From: Collinsella sp. 4_8_47FAA
Lineage (GTDB): Bacteria; Actinomycetota; Coriobacteriia; Coriobacteriales; Coriobacteriaceae
Direction of reading: 5' to 3'
DNA length: 64,000 nucleotides
NCBI RefSeq assembly: GCF_000763055.1
Contig: NZ_KN214134.1
Location: 265,318 to 329,317, forward strand
Part shown: piece by piece, positions 46,633 to 56,404 of the stretch
How the letters are laid out: each line of letters opens with the position of its first letter
How positions within the stretch are numbered: the first letter of the stretch is position 1
The notes under the pieces: generated by a model
Seen by the model: the letters and a program-made list of their open reading frames with translations, nothing else
What the model was told of the DNA's origin: nothing
Databases searched by the model: none
Position numbers and translations under genes: made by a program

Positions 46633-47100
46633 ATGAACAGTGCAAGCGCCAAGCGCATCGACATCATCTCGGACACCCACGGCTATCTTTCGCCTGCGCT
46701 CCTGGATGAGCTTGAGGGCGCAGACCTGATCATCCACGCCGGCGACCTCACGTCAGAGATGGACTACGAGCACCTATGCACCATCGCCCCCGTGCGGGCC
46801 GTACTGGGTAACAACGATTACTACCGCGACTACGGCCCCGATGTAGACCGTCTTGCGCTTTTTACCTACGAAGGCCTCAAATTCGCCGTAGCCCACTACC
46901 GCGAAGACCTTCCGGTGGGATCCGTAGACGTAGCCATCAACGGCCACACCCACGTAACCAAAGAAGCCCAAGTGGGCCGTTGCTTAGTCCTCAACCCGGG
47001 CAGCGCCAGCTACCCCAGAGGCACCCGAGGCCCCACCATGGCCAGAATGCTAGTAAAAGACGGCAAGATCCTAAGCACTAAGTTTATTGACCTAGAGTAA
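46633..47100 (+). CDS. YfcE/MJ0936-type metallophosphoesterase
   Basis: 155 residues, the normal size for the small calcineurin-like phosphodiesterases. All metal motifs are present: ISDTHGY, HAGDL, GNNDYY, NGHTH, and the closing NPGSASYPRG. It should hydrolyse phosphodiesters with two metal ions; the physiological substrate of the family is not settled. GGAAGGGAT precedes the ATG. Confidence 0.9.
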   Translation: MNSASAKRIDIISDTHGYLSPALLDELEGADLIIHAGDLTSEMDYEHLCTIAPVRAVLGNNDYYRDYGPDVDRLALFTYEGLKFAVAHYREDLPVGSVDVAINGHTHVTKEAQVGRCLVLNPGSASYPRGTRGPTMARMLVKDGKILSTKFIDLE

Positions 47101-47107
47101 TCACAAC

Positions 47108-47143
47108 AAAAACGGGGGATGCAGATGCGTCCCCCGTTTCCAT
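47108..47143 (+). terminator. Terminator after the phosphoesterase gene
   Basis: AAACGGGGGATGC (47110-47122) pairs with GCGTCCCCCGTTT (47127-47139) around loop AGAT; A-rich before and TT after, so it may work in both directions. Confidence 0.75.
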
Positions 47144-47258
47144 TTGAGCCAATGGCCGAGCTTCAACAAGATCCATCAGACCAACCCCGCCGCGGAGAAC
47201 GGGGCCGCCGAGCCGCGAAGCGGCGAGCAACAACAACGGCTCGAACAAAGTGACGGCA

Positions 47259-47403
47259 GGGAGGGTCTCCGGGGCCGGCTGGCGCGGGTTAAGTTTGTCG
47301 CGAGTTCCGCACGCAAAGGAAAGCACTTAATGTGCTTTCCGTCTTGCGCAGGACTGTAGAGCAGCAAACTAAACCCGCGCCAGCCGGCCCCGGAGACCCT
47401 CCC
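47259..47403. repeat. 145-base palindromic element upstream of tRNA-Asp
   Basis: The arms 47259-47290 and 47372-47403 are perfect inverse complements over 32 bp, extended by 5 bp after one mismatch. The 70-base interior contains its own 9-bp stem GGAAAGCAC/GTGCTTTCC (loop TTAAT). No coding frame spans it. A smaller hairpin (CCGCCGAGCC..GCGGCG) lies just to its left. It looks like a mobile or structural palindrome, not a simple terminator. Confidence 0.7.
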
Positions 47404-47435
47404 GGAGGGACCGAAAAATTTTTTCAAAAAAGTTG

Positions 47436-47465
47436 TTGCGCGGCGGACAGACTTCTGTGTATACT
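47436..47465 (+). promoter_or_regulatory. Promoter of tRNA-Asp
   Basis: TTGCGC (-35, 47436-47441) and TATACT (-10, 47460-47465) are separated by 18 bases and stand 46 bases before the tRNA. Confidence 0.6.
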
Positions 47466-47511
47466 AATCCCCGCAGCGCACGCGAGCGGAAACAAACGCG
47501 AACGTCTGCCT

Positions 47512-47589
<78 letters not shown>

Positions 47590-47597
47590 ACGCAATT

Positions 47598-47625
47598 AAA
47601 GCCACGTCTTCGGACGTGGCTTTTT
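47598..47625 (+). terminator. Terminator of tRNA-Asp
   Basis: A perfect 11-bp stem AAAGCCACGTC/GACGTGGCTTT with a TTCG tetraloop and a T-run, 9 bases after the CCA. Confidence 0.85.
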
Positions 47626-47948
47626 GCGTTAGATGCACTTTGTTTCGATAGAACGATCGCCCTGGTGCATCTTCGCCCAGAATCCCCGCGCCTTCGGGAA
47701 CGCAAGTAAAATCTAATAAGTATATTTGTCTGAACAACAGCTTTGTTGCGCAACACCTGTTCTACGAGGCAGGGGGTTAGGTTATACTAAATTGCACTGT
47801 GTGCCGCATCTGATGCATTTCGCTCCAAGCGCGGCACTCAGTGGATATCCGATTTACCATTTGGATGTCCTGGCGGTCATTTAGCGTCTCGACACAAGCT
47901 CGGCCCCGGAGCTCGTTCGAGCTGTTCGCATTCCTTGAAAGGGGAAAA
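47626..47948. other. Upstream region of the Rrf2 regulator
   Basis: About 320 bases without a gene. A possible -10 (TATACT, 47783-47788) preceded by TTCTAC at 17 bases is the best promoter candidate. The dyad TTGCGCAA (47746-47753) lies upstream of it and could be an operator, but I have no family-specific evidence. Confidence 0.4.
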
Positions 47949-48434
47949 ATGGACATATCGAGGAAGACTGATTACGCCCTTCGTATGCTGGCGATGCTTG
48001 CTGAGGATCCGGAGCGTTTGCTTTCTGTTCGCACCGCTGCCGAAGAGGTCAATGTCCCGTATTCGTTTGCCCGTTCGATTCAGCATGGTTTGGTCCAGGC
48101 CGGTATTGTGGAGAGCCTGCGTGGCGTCCACGGTGGCATGCGTCTCAAGGTCAGTCCGGACGACGTCACTATCCGCCAGGTCGTCGAGGCCGTTCAGGGC
48201 CCTATGGTTATGAACGACTGCACCGCCCCCGATGGTGACTGTGCGCGCATGGGCGCGTGCTGCTATCATCCCCTGTGGGCCGGAGCCCAGGCGTTGATGC
48301 GCGACTACCTCGATTCCGTTTCGCTCGGCGATATCGTCGCCCATCGCCAGTTTCCGGCTGTCGATCCCAAGTTCGCCGATCGCGATGCGTTTCCCGAGTA
48401 CGCTGCCTGCGCGTACGCTTGCCGGGAGGAATAG
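47949..48434 (+). CDS. Rrf2-family transcriptional regulator
   Basis: 161 residues with the standard winged helix (MDISRKTDYALRMLAML, PYSFARSIQHGLVQAGIVESLRG, HGGMRL). The Cys set NDC..GDC..GACC in the second half matches the place where IscR, NsrR and RsrR hold an Fe-S cluster, so it may sense iron-sulfur status, NO or redox. One more Cys pair sits at the C-terminus (CAYAC). AAGGGG precedes the ATG at 47949. The next gene is a base-excision glycosylase and then rubrerythrin, which fits an oxidative-stress neighbourhood. Confidence 0.9.
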   Translation: MDISRKTDYALRMLAMLAEDPERLLSVRTAAEEVNVPYSFARSIQHGLVQAGIVESLRGVHGGMRLKVSPDDVTIRQVVEAVQGPMVMNDCTAPDGDCARMGACCYHPLWAGAQALMRDYLDSVSLGDIVAHRQFPAVDPKFADRDAFPEYAACAYACREE

Positions 48435-48455
48435 CGCCGCATAAGGAGTATAGCT

Positions 48456-49361
48456 ATGATTCAGGACCCCTTTCGTTCGATGATTCGTTCGGAAGGGGTC
48501 TTGCGTTATCGCGACCTTCCGTGGCGCCGAACGCGCGACCCGTACATCATTTGGCTCTCCGAGGTCATGCTGCAGCAGACGCAGGTGCCGCGCGTGGAGA
48601 CGCGTATGCCGGCGTGGCTCGATCGCTTTCCGACTGTTCAGGCGCTCGCTCAGGCTGTCCCTTCCGATGTCTTGGATGCGTGGCAGGGGATGGGCTATAA
48701 TCGCCGCGCCTTGGCGCTTCACAGGGCTGCACAGTGCGTTGTAGAGGACTGGGATGGGGAGTTTCCGCGCGAGACGCGTGACTTGGTCGCTCTGCCCGGC
48801 ATTGGCCCGGCAACGGCGCAGGGCATCCGTTCGTTTGCATTCGATCTTCCGGGCGTGTATTTGGAGACCAATGTGCGCACGGTCTTTTTGCATCATTTCT
48901 TTCCCGATGTGCCGGCCGTTCCCGATCGCGAACTGGTGCCGCTGATCCAAGCTGCCTGTCCGGCGGCCCCCGGTGCGGCGGCGGACGAGATCGCGCCCTT
49001 TGCCGCGCCTCAAGACGATGCCGACACGCCGCGCGCGTGGTATTACGCATTGCTGGATTACGGCGCGTATCTTAAAAAGACACTGCCCAATCCGTCCAGG
49101 CGGTCGGCGGGCTATAGTCGTCAGTCCAAGTTTGAGGGCTCGCGCCGCCAAAAGCGCGCGCATATCGTGCGTATGTTGTTGGCAGCGCGCGATGGGCAGC
49201 CGGCGGGGATTACGCTTGCTGATGCCGTGGTGGGCGTTAACGAGATGGAAGCGGCAGCCGGTCGCGGGCCGGTCGAGTGCGACTTGATCGCGGGCATTCT
49301 AGCTGACCTGGAGCGCGAGGGCTTTTGCCGAGCCGAGGGCGATTGCTGGTTGAGTGTGTAG
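48456..49361 (+). CDS. MutY-like A/G-specific adenine glycosylase lacking the Fe-S cluster
   Basis: 301 residues of the HhH-GPD fold: DPYIIWLSEVMLQQTQV with the MutY catalytic Glu, QGMGYNRRA and LPGIGPATAQGI (helix-hairpin-helix). It removes adenine paired with 8-oxoguanine in the family. Two oddities: the Asp of the LDGNVKR motif is Glu here (LETNVRT), and the four Cys of the 4Fe-4S loop are absent (YGAYLKKTLPNPSRR region). The C-terminal NUDIX-like 8-oxoG recognition domain is also missing. Similar cluster-free MutY proteins are known in other bacteria. Starts 21 bases after the Rrf2 gene and is probably co-transcribed. Confidence 0.8.
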   Translation: MIQDPFRSMIRSEGVLRYRDLPWRRTRDPYIIWLSEVMLQQTQVPRVETRMPAWLDRFPTVQALAQAVPSDVLDAWQGMGYNRRALALHRAAQCVVEDWDGEFPRETRDLVALPGIGPATAQGIRSFAFDLPGVYLETNVRTVFLHHFFPDVPAVPDRELVPLIQAACPAAPGAAADEIAPFAAPQDDADTPRAWYYALLDYGAYLKKTLPNPSRRSAGYSRQSKFEGSRRQKRAHIVRMLLAARDGQPAGITLADAVVGVNEMEAAAGRGPVECDLIAGILADLEREGFCRAEGDCWLSV

Positions 49362-49475
49362 CCCGCTCAAATCTGAAGAACGGGATTGTAAGGTTTAAAT
49401 TCGCGGCTTGAGGGCATCCTAAAAACAAGGTCGCTCAAAGCCTATGGGCGGCACGTGTTGAAGGGAAGTACACCT

Positions 49476-50015
49476 ATGGATTTTGAGAACTCTCAGACCA
49501 AGAAGAACCTCGAGACTGCTTTTGCCGGTGAGTCCCAGGCACACACCAAGTATCGCTACTATGCATCCAAGGCCAAAAAGGACGGCTACGTTCAGATCTC
49601 GAATATCTTTGCCGAGACGGCGGGCAACGAGTCCGAGCACGCCAAGCTGTGGTTTAAGTATCTGCACGACGGCGCCGTTCCCGACACCCTGGACAACTTG
49701 CGTGATGCCGCTGCGGGCGAGAACTACGAGTGGACCACGATGTACGACGAGTTCGCCAAGACCGCCGAGGAGGAGGGCTTTGTCGAGATCGCCGAGAAGT
49801 TCCGCGGTGTCGCCGCCGTCGAGAAGGCCCATGAGGAGCGCTATAACAAGCTCGTTGAGCGCATTGAATCGGGCGAGGTGTTTGAGCGCGAGGGCGTAAA
49901 GGTGTGGAAGTGCCTGAACTGCGGGCACCTGCACGTTGGTGCCGAGGCGCCTGAGGTGTGCCCGGTGTGTAACCACCCGAAGGCGTACTTTGAGGAGCAG
50001 GTGGTGAACTACTAG
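49476..50015 (+). CDS. rbr: Rubrerythrin
   Basis: 179 residues: a four-helix ferritin-like di-iron domain with the two E..EAxH-type ligand sets ([34 protein letters not shown]) and a C-terminal rubredoxin-like knuckle with CLNCGHLH and CPVCNHP. It reduces hydrogen peroxide in the cytoplasm of anaerobes. The ATG at 49476 has GAAGGGAAG upstream. It follows an Rrf2 regulator and a DNA glycosylase for oxidised bases, forming an oxidative-defence group. Confidence 0.96.
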   Translation: MDFENSQTKKNLETAFAGESQAHTKYRYYASKAKKDGYVQISNIFAETAGNESEHAKLWFKYLHDGAVPDTLDNLRDAAAGENYEWTTMYDEFAKTAEEEGFVEIAEKFRGVAAVEKAHEERYNKLVERIESGEVFEREGVKVWKCLNCGHLHVGAEAPEVCPVCNHPKAYFEEQVVNY

Positions 50016-50036
50016 CGCTTGGCGCTAGCGTGAGCT

Positions 50037-50208
50037 GGGCCGGGAGGGCCGGACTACCTTCCCTCCTCGCTCACGGCTTCGCAGGGTCGCGTTGAGGGAA
50101 GGTAGTCCGGCCCTCCCGGCCCGCTTTGGGTCGTCGCGTGCTCGCTACAGAAAAGCTGATAAAAAAGTTTGTGTGCCGCCCCTTATGGGGCGGCACGTTT
50201 TTGTGGGG
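50037..50208 (+). repeat. Long palindrome plus conserved tail and terminator, copy 1
   Basis: The arms 50037-50065 and 50094-50122 are exact inverse complements (29 bp). The loop reads TCGCTCACGGCTTCGCAGGG, and downstream come GGGTCGTCGC.TGCTCG, a GAAAA.CTGATAA stretch and a terminator GTGCCGCCCC/GGGGCGGCAC with T-run (50173-50203). Loop, tail and terminator recur almost unchanged in copy 2 (50942-51108), while the arms differ in sequence but still pair. It starts 22 bases after rubrerythrin and probably also ends its transcript. Confidence 0.7.
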
Positions 50209-50287
50209 GCCGGTTGGGGCGGTGACGTTGCTTAGAGGGTACACTGGGTAGCGTTGGCTATTCGTTTCCTCTTGTGAGGTGTTGGTT

Positions 50288-50920
50288 ATGGGTAAGAAGT
50301 CTCGGGCTCGGGTTGCTGCGGCGGGAACTCGCAAGGATCCTGGTCGTCGGGTTGCCGAGGGTAAAAAGGCCGATCGTGCTGAGAAGGACAAGAAGGTCGG
50401 GGCGCATGCTCATCCTGAGTGGGCGCCCCATTTGAATTCGGCTAGTGAGGATTTGACTGCCAAGTTGTTTACTCTGGTCGAGGTCATTTTGGGCGTGGTA
50501 CCTGTGGTGGTCATTGGCCTGTTCCTGGCCTCTAAGGATGCCACGAGCGTGGAAAAGCTCACCGATGTCTTTTCTCAGGACCCCTCGATGGTGGTTACGT
50601 TTATCTCTGCGTGCCTGCAGCCGTTTGTGGCGTACATGCTGTATATGGTCTACCGCAAATACTGCGAGGGCGACGCTGGTTTTGTCGCCGGCAACCTGAT
50701 CGGTCTTTTGTGCTCCGAGATCCTACTGCTCAATATCCCGGGCGTCATCGGTATGGGCATCTTGCTGTGGCGTGTTTGGCGCAACGTCGCCCCGCACTTT
50801 GAGAGCTGGTTGTTTGAGCGTCGCTTTGCGGGCGTGGTGGCCGATATTGCGGGCTCGCTCGTGATTCTAGCCTTGGCGTTTCTGTGCGCCACCGCCGCCC
50901 GCGGTCTCGCGGGCATGTAG
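50288..50920 (+). CDS. Hypothetical membrane protein with basic N-terminus
   Basis: 210 residues. The first 50 are Lys/Arg/Ala-rich and cytoplasmic, followed by about four hydrophobic helices (about 60-82, 100-120, 133-158, 180-205). No family recognised. The ATG at 50288 has GTGAGG upstream, and TACACT (50240-50245) may be its -10. The gene is bracketed by the two copies of the palindrome-terminator element. Confidence 0.55.
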   Translation: MGKKSRARVAAAGTRKDPGRRVAEGKKADRAEKDKKVGAHAHPEWAPHLNSASEDLTAKLFTLVEVILGVVPVVVIGLFLASKDATSVEKLTDVFSQDPSMVVTFISACLQPFVAYMLYMVYRKYCEGDAGFVAGNLIGLLCSEILLLNIPGVIGMGILLWRVWRNVAPHFESWLFERRFAGVVADIAGSLVILALAFLCATAARGLAGM

Positions 50921-50941
50921 TCGGTCCTCACCGACCACGGA

Positions 50942-51108
50942 GCGCAGGGCGGGGAAACCTTTCCCTCTCGCTCACGGCTTCGCAGGGTCGCGCGAGGCAA
51001 AGGTTTCCCCGCCCTGCGCCCCGGCGTTGGGTCGTCGCATGCTCGTTACTGAAAAACTGATAAGAAGTTAGCGTGCCGCCCCTTTTGGGGCGGCACGTTT
51101 TTGTAAGG
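50942..51108 (+). repeat. Long palindrome plus conserved tail and terminator, copy 2
   Basis: Arms 50942-50967 and 50994-51019 pair over 26 bp with one mismatch. The loop (TCGCTCACGGCTTCGCAGGG), the GGGTCGTCGC.TGCTCG tail, GAAAA.CTGATAA and the terminator (51073-51103) match copy 1 at 50037-50208. It begins 21 bases after the membrane protein stop, the same distance as copy 1 from rubrerythrin. Confidence 0.7.
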
Positions 51109-51355
51109 GGTCCCGGTCTCCACAATTTTCGTCAAGCTTTTGGTTAGATTTTGGTCAGTTGGCGTAAGGGTGGAAGGTCAAAAGATTGCTGGCGAAAAAA
51201 GCTCAGAGAAAGTGCTGGTAGGGGAGTTGTTGAGCTTTTCGACAGCTTTTGAGCAAAAGAAACTTTGTGGCTATTGCCGGCGATTGCGTTGTCGCGGTCA
51301 TGGCGGTGCGGGATGCTGGTCGTAAGCGTCGAATGCTCCGACTTTGGAGGCCAAC
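51109..51355. other. Gap upstream of small membrane protein
   Basis: About 250 bases, comparatively AT-rich in the first half; GAGCTTTTCGACAGC at 51232-51246 is a partial dyad. No gene or clear promoter is seen. Confidence 0.35.
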
Positions 51356-51790
51356 ATGGACCTGTTTCTTGAGACTCCGCAGCAACAAGCTGAGCGCATG
51401 CTGCGTCAGCAGCAACGACTCATGGAGATGCAAATGCAAGGGGCGGCAGCCCAGCCCTTTGCGCAAAATGTCGTGCCCGCTGCTGTACCTGCAGCTGTGC
51501 CCGGGTGCGAATCGGCACCAGAGGCCTATTCCGTACAGCAAGATTCATATGCGCAGGAGCTCGCGTTCGACAAGCGTCGTGCGCGTCGTCGCCGCGTGGG
51601 CCAGCGCCTGCGCACCTTGGCGATGATCGTGCTCATCCCGTTAGGGCTTGCGGCCATCTTTCTGGCGTCGTATGCGCTCACCTGCATCCTCAACGGTGCT
51701 TCGCCCGGCGAAGTGCTCCAACATCTGTCAGCCCTCGGCCAGCGCCTAGGCGATGTCATAACAACAATCCGCGCCGGCTGGGAGAGTTAG
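51356..51790 (+). CDS. Hypothetical Gln-rich single-pass membrane protein
   Basis: 144 residues: Gln/Met-rich N-terminus (QQQAERMLRQQQRLMEMQMQ, likely coiled coil), a basic stretch KRRARRRRVGQR, one membrane helix (about 93-115) and a short outer tail. No family recognised. TTGGAGG lies 7 bases before the ATG. Confidence 0.55.
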   Translation: MDLFLETPQQQAERMLRQQQRLMEMQMQGAAAQPFAQNVVPAAVPAAVPGCESAPEAYSVQQDSYAQELAFDKRRARRRRVGQRLRTLAMIVLIPLGLAAIFLASYALTCILNGASPGEVLQHLSALGQRLGDVITTIRAGWES

Positions 51791-51913
51791 CGTTTGTCAC
51801 ATTAGGACTTCTAGGGTGTAGGGATTATCGCCACGAGCGGAATTCTTGCATCCTGTTGGTCCTGTCGTGCGACTGAATAGTATTATTGAAGATGAATAAT
51901 AATAGGATTTGTT

Positions 51914-52444
51914 ATGTATAAGCAGGATTTAGAACAGACTCTGTTGGGCATTGACGAAGAGGCAGAGCTGGAAATAGGTCCAAGAGACGACAGGCCGAGC
52001 GTTGTATTGGTGGGAGGAGGCGCCTTCATGCTAAACGATGTGACGAATCGTTCGGTTACACATGACATCGATGTGTTTGAGGCAGACAGGTGCCTCCGCG
52101 AGATCATAGCTCGATACCCCGAGGTGAATGGTATGGCGGTGGCATATTGTAATCAGATGCCATTCAATTACGAAGATCGTTTGATCCCCTTGGATATTGG
52201 GGCGCGTTTTATCAGATACTTTACGCCATCCTTGGAGGACCTGGCGGTAATGAAGCTCTATGCCTACCGCCCGAACGACATCGTCGATCTTCATAGCCAG
52301 GCATTCGTCGACCGACTTGATTGGGGACTGCTCGAACGGCTTATATTCGACGAGGGCGAGGCGCTGGCGTCGTCGCCTTCGGAGCGGAGTTATCAAGAGA
52401 TGGTCTGCGCATACAGCCAATACAAAAAGGAGGTGCTCGGTTGA
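51914..52444 (+). CDS. Nucleotidyltransferase-fold protein, candidate toxin (DUF6036/AbiEii-like)
   Basis: 176 residues. VVLVGGGAFML followed by THDIDVFEA is the GG..(x)..DxD signature of small nucleotidyltransferase-fold proteins such as AbiEii and DUF6036 members; IPLDIGARFI and LEDLAVMKLYAYRPNDIVDL supply the later acidic/Lys motifs. In toxin-antitoxin pairs these enzymes modify tRNA or other targets. The gene is AT-richer than its neighbours, and its stop overlaps the start of the HTH-type gene downstream (TTGA), a classic coupled pair. Substrate and toxicity are not shown by sequence. Confidence 0.65.
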   Translation: MYKQDLEQTLLGIDEEAELEIGPRDDRPSVVLVGGGAFMLNDVTNRSVTHDIDVFEADRCLREIIARYPEVNGMAVAYCNQMPFNYEDRLIPLDIGARFIRYFTPSLEDLAVMKLYAYRPNDIVDLHSQAFVDRLDWGLLERLIFDEGEALASSPSERSYQEMVCAYSQYKKEVLG

Positions 52445-53004
52445 ATCTGACCTTTGAGGGATTCTTAAAAGGCTATTGCCGAGAGCTATCCGGACAGCAG
52501 TCGCTCAGTTTTAGAAAACTGGTTAAGCAAGCGACGACGGTTGCGCCGCGCGTGGCGGAGCCCCTGTTTTTGCTCGCTTTGGCACAGGGTAAAGCCGAAT
52601 ACGTTCTGGGCTTATCCGAGGGTTTGTGGATGGAAGAGGGTTACCGAGGCGTTTTGTCCTTGTACGCCCAAACGGGTAGCCTGGCATCTCTATGCGCCGA
52701 GGACAAACTTCCTAATCGTTATGCCAACGTTTGGCGTGCGTATAGAGCGGTGAAGGAAAAGCCGACGGTCGACAGAAGGGTGAACGCCCTGATGAGAAAT
52801 AAAACGCTGGAAGCATTGGAGGAATCGGGTGAAACGCGCTATGGCCTCTGCCGTGCTCTGCACCTGAATAAGGGAAACGTTTACGCATACTTAGCCGGTG
52901 ATGACTCAAAGGTGAGCAGGAAGACAGCGCGCCGTATTATGGAATATGCGGAAGAGAGAAGCACCCAAGAAGGCGCCGGGCGCCCGGTGCGTGTGGCGGG
53001 GTAA
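52441..53004 (+). CDS. HTH-containing partner protein, candidate antitoxin
   Basis: 187 residues from a TTG start that overlaps the upstream stop by 4 bases; AAAAGGAGG lies 8 bases before it, so the unusual start is well supported. The N-terminal two thirds are helical and unassigned (FEGFLKGYCRELSG). The C-terminal part, SGETRYGLCRALHLNKGNVYAYLAGDDSKVS, reads as a helix-turn-helix of the Cro/C1 kind. Order here is nucleotidyltransferase first, DNA-binding partner second, the reverse of AbiEi-AbiEii. Likely the antitoxin and autoregulator of the pair. Confidence 0.6.
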   Translation: MNLTFEGFLKGYCRELSGQQSLSFRKLVKQATTVAPRVAEPLFLLALAQGKAEYVLGLSEGLWMEEGYRGVLSLYAQTGSLASLCAEDKLPNRYANVWRAYRAVKEKPTVDRRVNALMRNKTLEALEESGETRYGLCRALHLNKGNVYAYLAGDDSKVSRKTARRIMEYAEERSTQEGAGRPVRVAG

Positions 53005-53055
53005 GATTGATCGCGGTTTTGATTGGTGCTCGATTGGGTTTGTTGGGCGGAGTTT

Positions 53056-54411
53056 ATGTCTGCTATTGATATTGTGCTTGTTGCGATCGCCTTGGTGGCG
53101 GTGGGGGTTGCTGTGGCTTGCGCCCTCCAGCTCAAGAGCCTGCGTGCCGAGTTGCGGGAGCGTGGCGACAGTAGCGCGGAAACGCTGGCAGCACTCGAGC
53201 AGGCCAACAACGCGCTCGATGCCCTGAACGTCGCGCTGGCCGAAACTCACCGCACGGCCAATGCCATCGCGCAGCAGCAGACGACAGATGCGGCCGTGGA
53301 GCAGCAACGTTACCTGACCATCGCACGTGAGTTTTCGCAAGCTGGTGACCGGATGGATGACCTGCGCCGCGAGACGGCCCAACAGCTCGGTGCCAACCGC
53401 GAGGGCATCGAGCACCGCCTGGACAAGGTGCGCGAGACGGTCGATGCCCAGCTGGGTGCTATCCGCAAAGACAACAACGTGCAACTCGATCAGATGCGCG
53501 CAACGGTGGACGAGAAGCTCTCCCGCACGCTCAACGATCGCCTGTCGGCATCGTTTAAGCAGGTGAGCGACCAGCTCGAGGCCGTGTACAAGGGCCTGGG
53601 CGACATGCAATCCATCGCCACCGGCGTGGGCGATCTTAAGCGCGTGCTGGGCAATGTGAAGGCGCGCGGTATTTTGGGCGAGGTGCAGCTGGGTGCGATC
53701 CTGACGGACATCCTCACACCCGACCAGTATCTGGAAAACGTTGCCACCAGGCCCGGAGCCTCGGAGCGTGTTGAGTTTGCCGTCAAGCTGCCGGTGGACG
53801 AGGGCGACCCCGTGCTGCTGCCGATTGACTCCAAGTTTCCGGGCGACGCGTACGAGCACTTGCTCGACGCGCAGGAGTCGGGCGATGCGGAGACCGTGGC
53901 GGCTGCGCGCAAGACGCTCGACACCATGGTCAAGCGCGAGGCCAAGGACATCTGCGAAAAGTACCTGAGTGTGCCGGCAACGACCAACTTTGGCATTATG
54001 TTCGTTCCGTTTGAGGGACTGTACGCCGAGGTCGTCAGCCGCCCCGGGCTTATCGAGACCCTGGGCCGCGACTATCACGTCAACGTTGCCGGTCCCAGCA
54101 CCATGGCGGCCATCCTCAACAGCTTGCAGATGAGCTATCAGACGTTTAGGCTGCAAAAACGTACCGACGACGTGCTGCGCGTGCTCTCCGCCGTCAAGGC
54201 CGAGCTGCCGCGCTATCAGGCGGCGCTGCGCCGCGCCCAGCAGCAGATCGAGACCGCGGGCAAAACGGTCGAGGGCATCATCACCACGCGCACCAACGTC
54301 ATGGAGCGCAAGCTCAAGGACATCGACGCGCTGGAAGACGCCGACCAAGCCGATGAGATCTTGGGACTCACGTCCGCGAGCCTTCTCGCGGACCAAGAAG
54401 ACGAGGACTAA
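53056..54411 (+). CDS. rmuC: DNA recombination protein RmuC
   Basis: 451 residues: an N-terminal membrane helix (about 5-23), a long coiled coil (about 25-150) and the RmuC nuclease-like domain (LGDMQSIATGVGDLKRVLGNVKARGILGE, KLPVDEG, PIDSKFPGDAYEHLLDA, IMFVPFEGLYAEV). The family limits inversions between short repeats and belongs to the restriction-endonuclease-like fold. The ATG at 53056 has GGCGGAG upstream. In a window this rich in palindromes its presence is apt, but it is a common housekeeping gene. Confidence 0.93.
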   Translation: MSAIDIVLVAIALVAVGVAVACALQLKSLRAELRERGDSSAETLAALEQANNALDALNVALAETHRTANAIAQQQTTDAAVEQQRYLTIAREFSQAGDRMDDLRRETAQQLGANREGIEHRLDKVRETVDAQLGAIRKDNNVQLDQMRATVDEKLSRTLNDRLSASFKQVSDQLEAVYKGLGDMQSIATGVGDLKRVLGNVKARGILGEVQLGAILTDILTPDQYLENVATRPGASERVEFAVKLPVDEGDPVLLPIDSKFPGDAYEHLLDAQESGDAETVAAARKTLDTMVKREAKDICEKYLSVPATTNFGIMFVPFEGLYAEVVSRPGLIETLGRDYHVNVAGPSTMAAILNSLQMSYQTFRLQKRTDDVLRVLSAVKAELPRYQAALRRAQQQIETAGKTVEGIITTRTNVMERKLKDIDALEDADQADEILGLTSASLLADQEDED

Positions 54412-54538
54412 TTGCAACAAGACGGTGGGGCACCGGCACAAACGCGGGCGCCCCACCGCTTTTCGTATCGCACTTGTCTGAAGCGTGCTCCAATGTGCAA
54501 CAATGGCGTTTCGCCCTATCAGACGCGAAAGGAAGCCC

Positions 54539-56341
<1,803 letters not shown>

Positions 56342-56404
56342 GCGTCTCGGACGTGGGACAATTGTGCCCATAAGTTTATTGTGCCGTTGAGCCGAGGAGT
56401 CGTT

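Noticed and set aside
50037..51108. Possible CRISPR array
   Set aside because: Only two copies, about 900 bases apart, with a gene between them; no short regular repeats and no cas genes.
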